A stretch of DNA of 64,000 nucleotides from Haloplanus sp. HW8-1 (GTDB lineage Archaea; Halobacteriota; Halobacteria; Halobacteriales; Haloferacaceae). Both the position numbers and the translations under genes were made by a program. This document shows, in pieces, positions 36,690-44,854 of the stretch; within the stretch, counting starts at the first letter, position 1, and each line of letters starts with the position of its first letter. The stretch covers positions 124,001-188,000 of the forward strand of contig NZ_CP098520.1 in NCBI RefSeq assembly GCF_023703795.1, read 5' to 3'. Below the pieces are notes generated by a model. The model had not been told where the DNA came from. It was given only the letters and a program-made list of their open reading frames with translations, and ran no database searches.

Positions 36690-37022
36690 ATGGCGACCAA
36701 CCCAGACGTACAATCCGGGGGCGGATCGTTCGCAGAACAGACCGCGCTAACGGAGCTCCTCGGAAATCATCCGAAAGTGAAGATCCTTGCTGTCCTCCTG
36801 AGCGAAGGCCGTGACATCAACGTCAGTCAGATCGCCGAGCAGGCTGGGATGAGTCGCAGCACCGTGTACGACCATATTGAGGATCTTCAGGCGCTGGAGG
36901 TTGTAGAACAGACGCGGAAAATCAGTGGGAGCCCGCTTTACCAGATCAACAAGGACAGCGCTGTCGCTGAACAGCTGCACAAGCTTGAGTGGACGCTGAT
37001 CGATTCCGTTGCCAGTGAGTGA
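36690..37022 (+). CDS. Winged-helix transcription regulator
   Basis: 110 residues from ATG 36690 (the frame opens at 36654). One winged-helix domain: HPKVKILAVLLSEGRDINVS, recognition helix AEQAGMSRSTVYDHIEDLQA, and a wing with KISGSPLYQINKDS. This is the ArsR/HTH-24 style common in haloarchaea. No sensor domain is present, so it may be a simple repressor acting on the palindrome-rich region just upstream. Confidence 0.85.
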   Translation: MATNPDVQSGGGSFAEQTALTELLGNHPKVKILAVLLSEGRDINVSQIAEQAGMSRSTVYDHIEDLQALEVVEQTRKISGSPLYQINKDSAVAEQLHKLEWTLIDSVASE

Positions 37023-37184
37023 ATGGTCGGACGAGTAGCTCAGCGGAGTGTTTCTCCCACACAGTGAGAGCTCTTCTCTTCGGTCCTAACGACCACCCCG
37101 TAGAACTGGGTGATTCAGTTCGATAACGGTTCGTTCTCCCGGCGCGCTTTTGCTGTCTTCGTAATAGTAACAGCGCGGAAACCC

Positions 37185-38541
37185 ACCCCTTCAGGGGTTG
37201 AAGAAAGCGTACACTCTGTGAACCAAATCACCGACTACGACAGAGCTGATTCCCCAATGATCTTGACCTACCGAGCCTACGTATGATGTATGGAGAAGCG
37301 GCGCACTGTCCCAGTGAAGCTCGACGCGGACAGTGCTGACGCTGCGCTTCTTCAAGACACCATAGACGAGTTCCTGTGGGCTGCTAATTACGTGACACGC
37401 CACGCTTTCGAAGGCGAATACGTCACCACCAGCAAGACCACGCTCCACGACGAGACATACGAGGACGTGCGCGGCGAAACCAATCTCCACAGCAACCACG
37501 TCCAGGCCGCTCGCAACAAGGCTGCTGAAGCCTGCAAAAGCGTTGTCGAGAAATGGAAGCAGGGCAAGAAGGCGTCGATGCCACACTTCACTAGCTCCCA
37601 CCTCGTCTACGACCACCGCACTGCCACTTTCCACGAGGAGTATGTGACCCTCGCTACCACGGACGATCGCATCGAAGCCGACTACGTGCTTCCCGACGAG
37701 GATCGTGACACACCGCACTCGGAATATCTCTTTTCAGACGAGTACGAAACGACGGGTGCGGAACTGCACTACCGAGACGGCAGCTGGATGCTTCACATCC
37801 ACTGCAAGACGGACGTGGAGTCTGACACGTCGGTACAGGTGACCGCTGAGAACGGAACGGTTCTCGGTGTTGACCTCGGCGTGGACAATCTTGCTGTCAC
37901 TTCGACGGGGATGTTCTGGGTGGGCGACGAGTTCGACCACTGGCGCAGAGAGTACGAGAAACGGCGTGGTGACTTGCAGGAACACGGGACACGGTGGGCT
38001 CACAAAAACATCCAGTCTGTCGGTCGCAAAGAAGAAGGTCGGTTCAAACAGACGCTCCATCGAATCAGCAACGATCTAGTTTCTGAGGCCCGCAAACACG
38101 GATGTTCGGTGATCGGGTTCGAGGAGCTGACCGACATTCGTGAACGAACCGGCGCGTCGTGGGGCCACAAGTGGGCATTCGACCGTCTCTACGAATACGT
38201 CGAATATAATGCCGCAGAATACGGTATCGACGTAACTCAGGTAGACCCAGAGAACACATCGCGGCGTTGCTCTGAGTGTGGGTTCACTCACCCCGACAAC
38301 CGGGACAGCGAGGACTTCGAGTGCCTGAAGTGTAGCTACGAGAACCACGCCGACTACAACGCCGCCAAAAACATCGGCTTGCGGTATCTCCGCCGGAACC
38401 AAACCGGAGACGGCGGAGGCGCACCCGTAGGCGTGCGCTTGAACAGCGGGACGCTGAACGTGAACGGAGAATACGAGCCTCCTGCCGAGGATTCGGCCAG
38501 AACGGGAGTCTACGCTGAAAACTCACGGCTTTAGCCGTGGG
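37185..38541 (+). mobile_element. IS1341-type (IS200/IS605) element with tnpB only
   Basis: The left subterminal hairpin ACCCC-TTCA-GGGGT (37185-37198) and right hairpin CACGGCT-TT-AGCCGTG (38524-38539) bracket an intact tnpB. No tnpA is present, as in IS1341-type elements, so it can move only with a helper. Exact cleavage ends lie slightly outside these hairpins; they cannot be fixed without an empty site. Confidence 0.85.
37290..38534 (+). CDS. tnpB: TnpB RNA-guided nuclease of IS1341-type element
   Basis: 414 residues. RuvC-like catalytic residues are intact: Asp in [13 protein letters not shown] (about 194), Glu in [15 protein letters not shown] (about 277), and the final Asp in [13 protein letters not shown] (about 356) after a zinc ribbon CSECG...CLKC. 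The N-terminal region contains the usual wedge/REC-type helices. TnpB proteins use an RNA from the element's 3' end to cut DNA next to a short target motif. The right-end hairpin overlaps the end of the gene, where the guide RNA scaffold should be. No tnpA companion here. Confidence 0.93.
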   Translation: MEKRRTVPVKLDADSADAALLQDTIDEFLWAANYVTRHAFEGEYVTTSKTTLHDETYEDVRGETNLHSNHVQAARNKAAEACKSVVEKWKQGKKASMPHFTSSHLVYDHRTATFHEEYVTLATTDDRIEADYVLPDEDRDTPHSEYLFSDEYETTGAELHYRDGSWMLHIHCKTDVESDTSVQVTAENGTVLGVDLGVDNLAVTSTGMFWVGDEFDHWRREYEKRRGDLQEHGTRWAHKNIQSVGRKEEGRFKQTLHRISNDLVSEARKHGCSVIGFEELTDIRERTGASWGHKWAFDRLYEYVEYNAAEYGIDVTQVDPENTSRRCSECGFTHPDNRDSEDFECLKCSYENHADYNAAKNIGLRYLRRNQTGDGGGAPVGVRLNSGTLNVNGEYEPPAEDSARTGVYAENSRL

Positions 38542-38560
38542 TTAGCTTACTGTGTAGTGT
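38300..38560 (+). ncRNA. Predicted reRNA/omegaRNA region of the TnpB element
   Basis: In characterised IS200/IS605 elements the guide RNA overlaps the 3' end of tnpB and runs through the right end into flanking DNA; overlapping sense RNAs from such genes have been reported in Halobacterium. Here the hairpin CACGGCT-TT-AGCCGTG (38524-38539) directly follows the coding region. The RNA borders are estimated; the guide would be read from the flank beginning shortly after 38541. Confidence 0.5.
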
Positions 38561-38928
38561 GGTGGATTCTCGATTACTACGAGTGACAGTTCTTCGGCGT
38601 GAGTCCGGACACTGTTTATTACGGTAGTCTCTCTTATATAACCGATTCACTCCGTTCTTGAGCAGTTTTCCTAGTTCCGATTTCCCCCTGGTTCCGGCGA
38701 TACTGTACAAATAAGACACTAAATCCGGATTTCACAATCGGAATTCGCTCCGCTATTAGACGGTGTTATCTCGATTATGATCGAGTGTGGGACTTCTCCG
38801 CCCCCCAGAGAGTACAAGTTCCATACGGTCCTGTCACTCACTAATGTCGCCCTCCAAGTATCGACGCTCTACAGGACTGTGGCCCAGTTCGGACAAGACG
38901 AGACATCTTGGTCATAGAGGTCGCGCCG
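38561..38928. other. Gap between TnpB element and primase-like gene
   Basis: 368 nt, AT-rich to about 38800, then GC-rich. Frames here are short and not gene-like. It should contain the promoter of the 38929 gene; no repeat was seen. Confidence 0.4.
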
Positions 38929-39885
38929 ATGCCCGGTGAACGCATCCCCGGCTGGGAGACCGTTCCCGAAGCGCTTCGCAAGCGCGAGCAGTGGGTCTGT
39001 TGGCGGGCAGCTGATACTGACGACTCGGTAGACGGGATTTCACTCACACCGATCGATCCGGCGACCGGCGAGCGCGCAACCTTCGATGATGAGACTACGT
39101 GGAGCGGTTTCGAGGATGCATACGCCACGGCGACAGCGTCCGACTTGGATGTCGACGGACTCGCCTTCTATCCCACACGCGATGATCCATTCACTGCTGT
39201 CGAACTCACCGCTTGTCGTGACCCTGAGACTGGTGACCTCGATGACTGGGCCCAGACGGTGATCGAGACGCTTGATTCCTACACTGAAGTTACGTCCGAC
39301 GGCCAGAGTATTCGGATTCTCGTTGCGGGACGGCCACCGAGCTGGACCTTCGGGGCGATCGATATCTGTGATGCGGAGTTCTATATCCCAATCACGGGCG
39401 AGTGGCTGTCGTCGACGCCGGCAACGATCACCGAGCGAACGACGGAACTCCGGGGTGTCTACAAGGCGTGGAAAGGAGCTGCTGACCCATCCGAAGCCGC
39501 GGCCACGCTGTCTGCCGTTGATATCCAGGAATTCGGTGGACTGCCATCAGAGCCCGGTGTCGACGTTGATTTGAGTGACACTACAGTCATCGAACGGGCA
39601 CAGTACGGACCCGCTGGTGACGTCTTCCGGCGGTTATGGACTGGCAGTAGTGTAGGGTATGCGAGTCAAACAGAGGCTGACGTCGCGTTCTGCAGCCAGC
39701 TTGCGTATTGGACTGGTGGTGATGGCGAACAGATGGAACAGCTGGTTCGACAATCGGATCGGCATCGGGCCAGGTGGGTGCGTCTTGTTTCAGAGGATAC
39801 GCTGTACGACGAGCGAACTATCGAACAGGCACTCGAGCTTGTCGACGATTACCACGATCCCCAGTCAGAACCTGGTAGGCTTTGA
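38929..39885 (+). CDS. NrS-1 primase/polymerase-like accessory protein
   Basis: 318 residues from ATG 38929 (a TTG at 38908 in frame is less likely). The opening PEALRKREQWVCWR and the following TPIDPATGERATFDDETTWS, FEDAYATA and LDVDGLAFYPTRDDPF are the hallmarks of haloarchaeal and phage primase-associated proteins related to NrS-1. The C-terminal part (EADVAFCSQLAYWTGGDGEQ, RQSDRHRARW) matches the helix-bundle domain of NrS-1 polymerase. No helicase domain follows, so this is either a stand-alone form or a truncated one. Likely involved in plasmid or phage replication. Confidence 0.75.
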   Translation: MPGERIPGWETVPEALRKREQWVCWRAADTDDSVDGISLTPIDPATGERATFDDETTWSGFEDAYATATASDLDVDGLAFYPTRDDPFTAVELTACRDPETGDLDDWAQTVIETLDSYTEVTSDGQSIRILVAGRPPSWTFGAIDICDAEFYIPITGEWLSSTPATITERTTELRGVYKAWKGAADPSEAAATLSAVDIQEFGGLPSEPGVDVDLSDTTVIERAQYGPAGDVFRRLWTGSSVGYASQTEADVAFCSQLAYWTGGDGEQMEQLVRQSDRHRARWVRLVSEDTLYDERTIEQALELVDDYHDPQSEPGRL

Positions 39886-39950
39886 GAGCTCTCCGGATCC
39901 CGATTCAAAAAGCCGGTAAGATTGTACGTCGCGGCCTTGAGTGACTGAGT

Positions 39951-40409
39951 ATGAAATTCAGCGGTGAGATCCTCGTTGAGCACACACATAGCGAGGTCAA
40001 AACACATTGGCTCGAGCGAGCTGGGCCTCAATTAGTTCTTGATATCGACGATGCCGAACTATTGGATGAAGAAATCGAGAACACGATTGAACAGTACATA
40101 GCAGACACGGGGATACATTACGTGGATGAGTTCGCCAGCGGTGGTGACTGGGTGACCTGCCAATTCGGACGAGTTGAAGTTCCTATCGATAGTTGGCATT
40201 GCAAGATTACAGGTACTAACTGTCCGATCCAAGCAAAAATCGATCTAACCGACAAAGAGCGATTCCTCCATGGATGTAACATAGAAGCCTCTGAGGAGAC
40301 TGTCCAAGCGAAGTATGATCGCAGCCCAGAAGAGTTCAAGGAAGACATTTCGTCTCTCTGGAAGAGTCTTACCCGTCAGTCGATTTCAGTGAGTATGGGC
40401 TTGACTTGA
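39951..40409 (+). CDS. Unknown 152-residue protein
   Basis: No family recognised. Predicted alternating strands at the start (MKFSGEILVEHTHSEVKTHW), two Cys in DSWHCKITGTNCPIQAK, and an acidic helical end. Third positions are AT-richer than its neighbours, a hint of recent acquisition from another host. It follows the primase-like gene by 65 nt on the same strand. Confidence 0.65.
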   Translation: MKFSGEILVEHTHSEVKTHWLERAGPQLVLDIDDAELLDEEIENTIEQYIADTGIHYVDEFASGGDWVTCQFGRVEVPIDSWHCKITGTNCPIQAKIDLTDKERFLHGCNIEASEETVQAKYDRSPEEFKEDISSLWKSLTRQSISVSMGLT

Positions 40410-40713
40410 ATACCTATGATACGGTTGAATATACGTTTGAGCCATAGATCCAACGCAGCAATTTGTGCGATCCGTCAGGGTATATTCTAGTATTTTTACC
40501 ACTCCGGATTTGAACCTCCGTAAATTAGTCCCGATCTGAGAGTGGGCATTTACACAGGTGTTTCAGGACTATTCTGCAGGTTCTGGGTACTGAAACACTC
40601 TCAAACCGGTGGCTCTCACCTCTGTAAATCTCCGCGATTATTAGGGGGTAGTGAGGGTTGGTTATTCTGCGAGAGAGATGTCTAGGTGAGGTATGTTCGG
40701 GAGGTGAGAGGTA
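40410..40713. other. Gap with nested inverted repeats
   Basis: 304 nt without a gene. TGTTTCAG (about 40559-40567) and CTGAAACA (about 40590-40598) are inverted, and outside them ATTTACACAGGTG (about 40549) is matched by CACCTCTGTAAAT (12 of 13 inverted). Such nesting could be an operator or a small structured RNA. A tRNA T-loop-like string on the minus strand near 40505-40520 does not pair as a T-arm. Confidence 0.45.
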
Positions 40714-41682
40714 TCAGGAGTGGGTGGTGGATGTCGATGTCGCGAGGTGGGTGCGAGCGGCGTCGTCGTAGTGGCGGCCGTACCAGCCGGTGATCGTGTC
40801 GATCCGGTCGATGCCGGGACAGTGGTAGTCGGCGTCGGTGTGGCTCTGATCGAGGTAGCGGTTGCCGACCTGGATGCTGTAGTTCTCCGGCGTGTCGAAC
40901 GGTGCGTTCGCGATCTGGCAGTCGACGTCAGCAGCCTCGTGGAGGCGATTTAGCGTCTCGAAGGCTGTCCGTCGATTCTCGAAGATCCAGAGGTGCTGTC
41001 GCTCCGGCTGTTCGGCGAAGGTCGCGAACTTCGAGCGAGGCATAGCCCGGTCGTGGTGGTCAGTCAGCACCTCGGCTTCCCAGGTGGCCCCGTCGAGTGC
41101 TGTACTCCGGATGTCCGGCTGAGCCTGCCCCTGTTCACCGGGATACAGCTCGACGGAGCGGCCCTGCTGGCGCCAGATTGCGGAGACGACGGCGACGCCG
41201 GTGCGGTGGAGAAGCGATTCGTCCCAATCACCGACGAGCCCAGTGTTGGCCTCGAGCTGGTGCCGTGGGAGGTCGTCGGCGTCGAATAGGCCGGTGAAGA
41301 GCGTGTCCATCGCGGTTCGGGCAGTCTGGGTCGGTGTCCACCGAACCTTGCGTCGGAGGATGTACTGCTCTGTGAGCCACGGCTGTGACTCCTCGCTCTG
41401 GCCGCTGTGCCGGTCGTCGACGAGCGTCGGCGACATCGCGGGGGCCTGGAGGTCGGTGAATACAGCTTCGTATCGTTGCTCCCACTCCGCGTCGGAACAG
41501 CCGAGGAGCGTCTGAAGGTCCGGCGGACGGTGCCACCCGATGTGATAGCGCTGGTTGTCTCGCTCCAGCACGGCGCCGTTGTACCACTGTGCGATCGCCC
41601 AGAGAATATCGAGCGCCGGCGGGGACCAGTCCTCGAGGACGTCGTCAGCTCGCCTTCGAGCTTCTGGCGGTGCGTGATCCAT
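40714..41682 (-). CDS. Unknown protein with possible nuclease-like core
   Basis: 322 residues, soluble. The first half is helical with many Trp and Arg (LDILWAIAQWYNGAV, SDAEWEQRYEAVF). In the second half the order ELYPGEQGQAQPDIRSTALD then ATWEAEVLTDHHD (about residues 180-215) resembles a PD-(D/E)XK nuclease core, with Asp in PDI and E-x-E; a Lys at the usual place is not obvious. I do not know the family. The gene is isolated, on the opposite strand to its left neighbours. Confidence 0.65.
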   Translation of the reverse strand: MDHAPPEARRRADDVLEDWSPPALDILWAIAQWYNGAVLERDNQRYHIGWHRPPDLQTLLGCSDAEWEQRYEAVFTDLQAPAMSPTLVDDRHSGQSEESQPWLTEQYILRRKVRWTPTQTARTAMDTLFTGLFDADDLPRHQLEANTGLVGDWDESLLHRTGVAVVSAIWRQQGRSVELYPGEQGQAQPDIRSTALDGATWEAEVLTDHHDRAMPRSKFATFAEQPERQHLWIFENRRTAFETLNRLHEAADVDCQIANAPFDTPENYSIQVGNRYLDQSHTDADYHCPGIDRIDTITGWYGRHYDDAARTHLATSTSTTHS

Positions 41683-41832
41683 TCGTTGTGCCCTCGGTTA
41701 CACTCATCTAATTGTGCTGTCGTCTTGAAACTCATCTTGCGGCATTCACCCAGAGAAACTGAGCTGCTCTCCCGGTCGATAGCTTCTAAGAAAGTCCGCC
41801 CGTTTGACGCTCTTATGCGTATTTAGAACGGC

Positions 41833-42162
41833 CTACCAACCGCCGAACAGTTGATCATCATCGTCGATTTGGACCAAGCGCTCATCTGGACCAATCCCAG
41901 ACTCAAGATCATCTAGTTGGCGTTGATCGCGTTTGGAGGTCGTCGTACCGCTATCTATCTCCACGACAGGATCACGGCCAAACGGGCTATCAGCTGTTAC
42001 ATCGGGTACTCGTCCGTTTCGTTGCTCGGGGTCAGGATAGTCCGATGTGTGATCCGCCCGCACATCTGAATAACCGAGTGTGTTGAACAGATCTGCTTGG
42101 GCCTCCACACGGTCGTCGTGGCCGTCGTCGCCGAAGAGATCGAACATGTGCTTCGATAGCAC
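41833..42162 (-). CDS. Small acidic protein, possible PD-(D/E)XK remnant
   Basis: 109 residues (ATG at 42147 is an alternative start). Contains FNTLGYSDVRADHTSDYPDP and VPDVTADSPFGRDPVVEIDS, a PD...E arrangement seen in restriction-endonuclease-like folds, then a positively charged KRDQRQ. Too short to be confident. An inverted repeat TTAACCAAC-N-GTTGGTTAA lies 112 nt upstream of its start. Confidence 0.6.
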   Translation of the reverse strand: MLSKHMFDLFGDDGHDDRVEAQADLFNTLGYSDVRADHTSDYPDPEQRNGRVPDVTADSPFGRDPVVEIDSGTTTSKRDQRQLDDLESGIGPDERLVQIDDDDQLFGGW

Positions 42163-42273
42163 GCGCCGCCCCTAAGGATTATTGGTGGGCTGAGTGTATC
42201 AGGCAGATCGAAGGGCCACTTCACCGCACATCACGCCCGGACAAAGCTCCGGAAACAGTGGAGGGGGTGGATT

Positions 42274-42316
42274 ATTAACCAACAGGCTCTGGTTTTGATT
42301 CGGATTGTTGGTTAAT
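42274..42316. repeat. TTAACCAAC-type inverted repeat, copy 1
   Basis: Arms ATTAACCAACA (42274-42284) and TGTTGGTTAAT (42306-42316), perfect 11-bp inverted repeat, 21-nt spacer. One of five copies in the window; this one lies 112 nt upstream of the minus-strand gene starting at 42162. Confidence 0.9.
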
Positions 42317-42689
42317 ACTCCGAACGTGTCCACTGTCGAGTACAGGCTGTGAACAGGCCGACCTCTCAGGATATCGAGAGGATAGCTGTCGTACTGTCGA
42401 GCTTGTACCGAAACCTCGTCGGGCAATTTTGAGTGGGTTCAGAGTCCCGAATTCGCCGGAATCGGGGGTTTCTTTCGCCATCTCCAGGGGGCACGTGGCC
42501 ATCCAGCGAGGCGTTCATGTCACAGGGCCAGTCGTGTTTCTCATCGGTACTCCCCGAATTTGCCCCGTTTACCCCGTGGTCGAGCAATTTTAGCGAAATA
42601 GTGGTGAGGCGGCAGCTCGTCGAGGTATTTTCTATCGGCTCAAATCGGCCCGACGGGGTTCTTCTGCGATTTGAGTGCGTTATTCCGCC

Positions 42690-42732
42690 TTGCATATCGC
42701 GGGTTTCGTCCAAAGAAAGGGGCGATATGCAA
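42690..42732. repeat. Unrelated palindrome with identical 11-N21-11 geometry
   Basis: Arms TTGCATATCGC (42690-42700) and GCGATATGCAA (42722-42732) are a perfect 11-bp inverted repeat with a 21-nt spacer. The sequence is unrelated to TTAACCAAC but the arm length and spacer equal those of copy 1, 416 nt away. Arm starts are 32 nt apart, close to three helical turns. Confidence 0.85.
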
Positions 42733-42921
42733 TGTGCGAAGGCCGCCGGCTCTCTCCGGCCGAGGGGCCATCTGTGGAGTCCTGACTTCCAAGATGTATC
42801 AGTTTGAGAGAACAGTCTCGTATACTGATTCACCGAGGTAATTGTCGTCCCAACGACTTGCTCGGGTATCGGGATCGGGTCCTCGACAACACCATTTGTG
42901 AGTCTGTCTCGTGGGGCCCCG

Positions 42922-43311
42922 ATGTTGATGACCGCGGCGCGCATCCTGTCGGATATGGACTGTCCTGCGTGCGGTGGCCCGGTCACGCTCGAGGTCGGGC
43001 CGGACCGACCGCCGTCGACGTCACTGTCCGACGCGGTTCTCGATGCTGCTGAAGACGAGCGTCTCGACGTCGTCCGGACGTGCTGGGACTGTGGGTGGCA
43101 AGAGGAGCGCCAGCTCCGCGTTGAGGCAATCGAGACGACTGCCGGCGATGCAGACGCAATCGAGCGTGCCCGTCTTCTAGAGGCGATCACCGAGGAACTC
43201 GAAGCCATCGAGGCTCTCGGGACGCTGGAGGACACGCTCGCGGAGGTTCGTCGACGGCGACGACTGGGGCCAGCGGCGGAAGACACGAACGAGAACGTGA
43301 CGGAGGAGTAG
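42922..43311 (+). CDS. Zinc-ribbon protein
   Basis: 129 residues from ATG 42922 (42928 also in frame). A two-knuckle zinc ribbon: CPACGG near residue 14 and CWDCGW near 54. The rest is helical and acidic (RARLLEAITEELEAIEALGT), probably a coiled coil, with a basic patch EVRRRRRLG. Similar small zinc proteins are frequent on haloarchaeal plasmids; function unknown, DNA or protein binding likely. The next gene starts 3 nt after the stop. Confidence 0.75.
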   Translation: MLMTAARILSDMDCPACGGPVTLEVGPDRPPSTSLSDAVLDAAEDERLDVVRTCWDCGWQEERQLRVEAIETTAGDADAIERARLLEAITEELEAIEALGTLEDTLAEVRRRRRLGPAAEDTNENVTEE

Positions 43312-43313
43312 TG

Positions 43314-43643
43314 ATGGCCGACGCTGAGCCCCTCTATGACGTTCGTGAGCGCACCGGGAACCCCGAGCATCCATCGGTTGATGACGTCGTCGACCTCATC
43401 CTCGAGCGAGCAGAGCACCCACGAGCGGACCACCAAGACGCCCACCTAGACGAAGTGATGGCGACTGTTGTCGACAGATATGGCTCGGAGGCTGTCCGGA
43501 CTATTCTCCATCGGATTCTCGTTGAGGAGTATCCGTTTCGAACTGCGACGGCGGACCTCGACGTCGACAACGTCGACGGCGTCCGAATCGGGACGGCGGC
43601 CGGCCAATTCCTTGCAGAGCTGAACGTGAGAGAGGACGATTGA
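43314..43643 (+). CDS. Unknown small helical protein
   Basis: 109 residues from ATG 43314. Acidic, helical (PSVDDVVDLILERAEHPRAD, LDEVMATVVDRYGSEAVRTI), no motif recognised. It directly follows the zinc-ribbon gene and is probably cotranscribed with it. Confidence 0.7.
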   Translation: MADAEPLYDVRERTGNPEHPSVDDVVDLILERAEHPRADHQDAHLDEVMATVVDRYGSEAVRTILHRILVEEYPFRTATADLDVDNVDGVRIGTAAGQFLAELNVREDD

Positions 43644-43766
43644 GATTGATTCCTGCCGCAGCGTCCGGGGTATCCTTCTGATAGTGGCGTTGGTTGTTAG
43701 CGAAGCCTGTAATAATTCCTATAGCCCCGAATACGGCCATCTACCGCGATATCCCCTGTCTTCGTT

Positions 43767-44327
43767 CTACAGCAGGTATGGGGCATAGGGCCCGAAGGCG
43801 ATGAGCAGCCCACTCAGTACGTGGGGCCACTCGTTCGACAGTTTCCAATTCTCGATCAGCAGATGCAGGTACCACATACCGACTACGAGCAGGAGGCCGG
43901 TCGTCTGGACAACGACGAACGGGAAGGGCTCCACCAGCTGGGGAATGACGACGTCAATCAAGAGGCCAGCGCCGACACCGACGCCGAAAATAATCAGGAG
44001 CGCCCGTTCCTTGCTCTGGAGTGTCTGCCGACTCCGGAACGAGATGTCGCTCGTACTGTAGGCGAAGTGTGTAATCATCCCGGCGGCAACCCCCTTCAGT
44101 GCCATCACCAGCAACTGTCGTAGCTGCGTGAATCCGTCAAGCGACGCCAGAAGTTGGTCCAGGGGCCGGACATCGACGAGCGCAACGAGGACGACGATGG
44201 TACCAATCCCGAGCGGCCAGACGTGTTCGGGATCGATGTACTCACTGTCCGCAGCCCACGACATAATCGCATCATACAGGCCAGACATTCGGGTGCCGAT
44301 AGCCAGCCCGCAATTGTAAAGCATCAT
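43767..44327 (-). CDS. Multi-pass membrane protein, unknown
   Basis: 186 residues from ATG 44327; ATG 44288 (MSGLYDAIMSW) is equally plausible. The frame continues upstream to 44855 but that part has none of the hydrophobic pattern and looks like a mirror of GC-rich DNA. Five hydrophobic helices: about 35-52 (LGIGTIVVLVALVDV), 72-92, 110-130 (ALLIIFGVGVGAGLLIDVVI), 137-160 (FVVVQTTGLLLVVGMWYLHL) and 170-186 at the C-terminus. No function assigned. Confidence 0.7.
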   Translation of the reverse strand: MMLYNCGLAIGTRMSGLYDAIMSWAADSEYIDPEHVWPLGIGTIVVLVALVDVRPLDQLLASLDGFTQLRQLLVMALKGVAAGMITHFAYSTSDISFRSRQTLQSKERALLIIFGVGVGAGLLIDVVIPQLVEPFPFVVVQTTGLLLVVGMWYLHLLIENWKLSNEWPHVLSGLLIAFGPYAPYLL

Positions 44328-44854
44328 CGTCGAAAGCCCTCGGCCGCTCGACGCCCCGCGACCGCCCCTGGGCGCCTCGTCCCTGCGGTGCTTGCGGGGT
44401 CGGGGGACGACCGAGGCGGCCTCGCCCTGGCCTGGTTCCTCATCGACGATCTCGCCTGTCCGGTGTGTCTCGAACGGCTCGCGCCGCTCGCCGCTGCCGC
44501 CCTCCGCGTCGCTCGCTACCGACCATTCCGGGCGGTCTGCCTGCAGTAGCGGGCGGACTGCCGGGCTAAAGTGAATGTGCCCTCGACGCCAGCGGGAAAG
44601 CGCGGGGGGCTGCGCGGCGTAGCTGCTCACCCCCCACGCTTTCTCCGCTGGTCGCTCGCTCCGGGCGGGTCGGCGCGCGGTGCTGGTTGGGGCCACCTCA
44701 TGCAGGCGCGCTCTCGCTCGCGCCCATAGGGCGCTCGCGAAGGCGCGAGCGAGAGCGCGCAGATGGTTCTGTCGGTCGTTGTCGTCTGAAAACCGCGATG
44801 TTGGAGCATCGCGGAGTCGGCGCGTGAGCGCCTTCGGAATCTGGTGAGATTCCA
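44328..44854. other. GC-rich leader region of the RPA-like gene
   Basis: 527 nt, very GC-rich. Besides the 19-bp stem-loop at 44706-44760, three hairpins follow before the ATG at 44855: CCGCGATG/CATCGCGG (44793-44800, 44807-44814), GGCGC-GTGA-GCGCC, and GGAATC-TGGTGA-GATTCC, whose loop displays the Shine-Dalgarno-like GGTGA. A plus-strand frame at 44383-44549 containing CPVCLE is possible but not convincing. Confidence 0.55.
44706..44760 (+). repeat. Perfect 19-bp GC-rich stem-loop
   Basis: Arms 44706-44724 and 44742-44760 are exact reverse complements over 19 bp (GCGCGCTCTCGCTCGCGCC), with a 17-nt loop. It lies 95 nt upstream of the RPA-like gene. There is no T-run after it, so it is not a terminator of the usual kind. 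Stability this high suggests an RNA element or a protein-bound cruciform. Confidence 0.9.

Larger units (their letters stand above)
42163..42921. other. 759-nt non-coding stretch with two N21 palindromes
   Basis: No gene-like frame on either strand; the long minus-strand frame over it is the mirror of the zinc-ribbon gene to its right. It holds the inverted repeat at 42274-42316 and a second palindrome at 42690-42732. The octamer GCAATTTT also occurs twice (about 42423 and 42582). A regulatory or replication-related region seems likely. Confidence 0.6.

Noticed and set aside
40500-40525. tRNA 3' end on the minus strand (GGTTCAAATCC)
   Set aside because: The flanking bases do not pair as a five-base T-stem and no other tRNA arm is found; treated as coincidence.
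42366-43445. 359-codon minus-strand frame over the region upstream of the zinc-ribbon gene
   Set aside because: Its right part is the antisense of the zinc-ribbon gene and its left part is Ser/Arg/Thr-rich without pattern.
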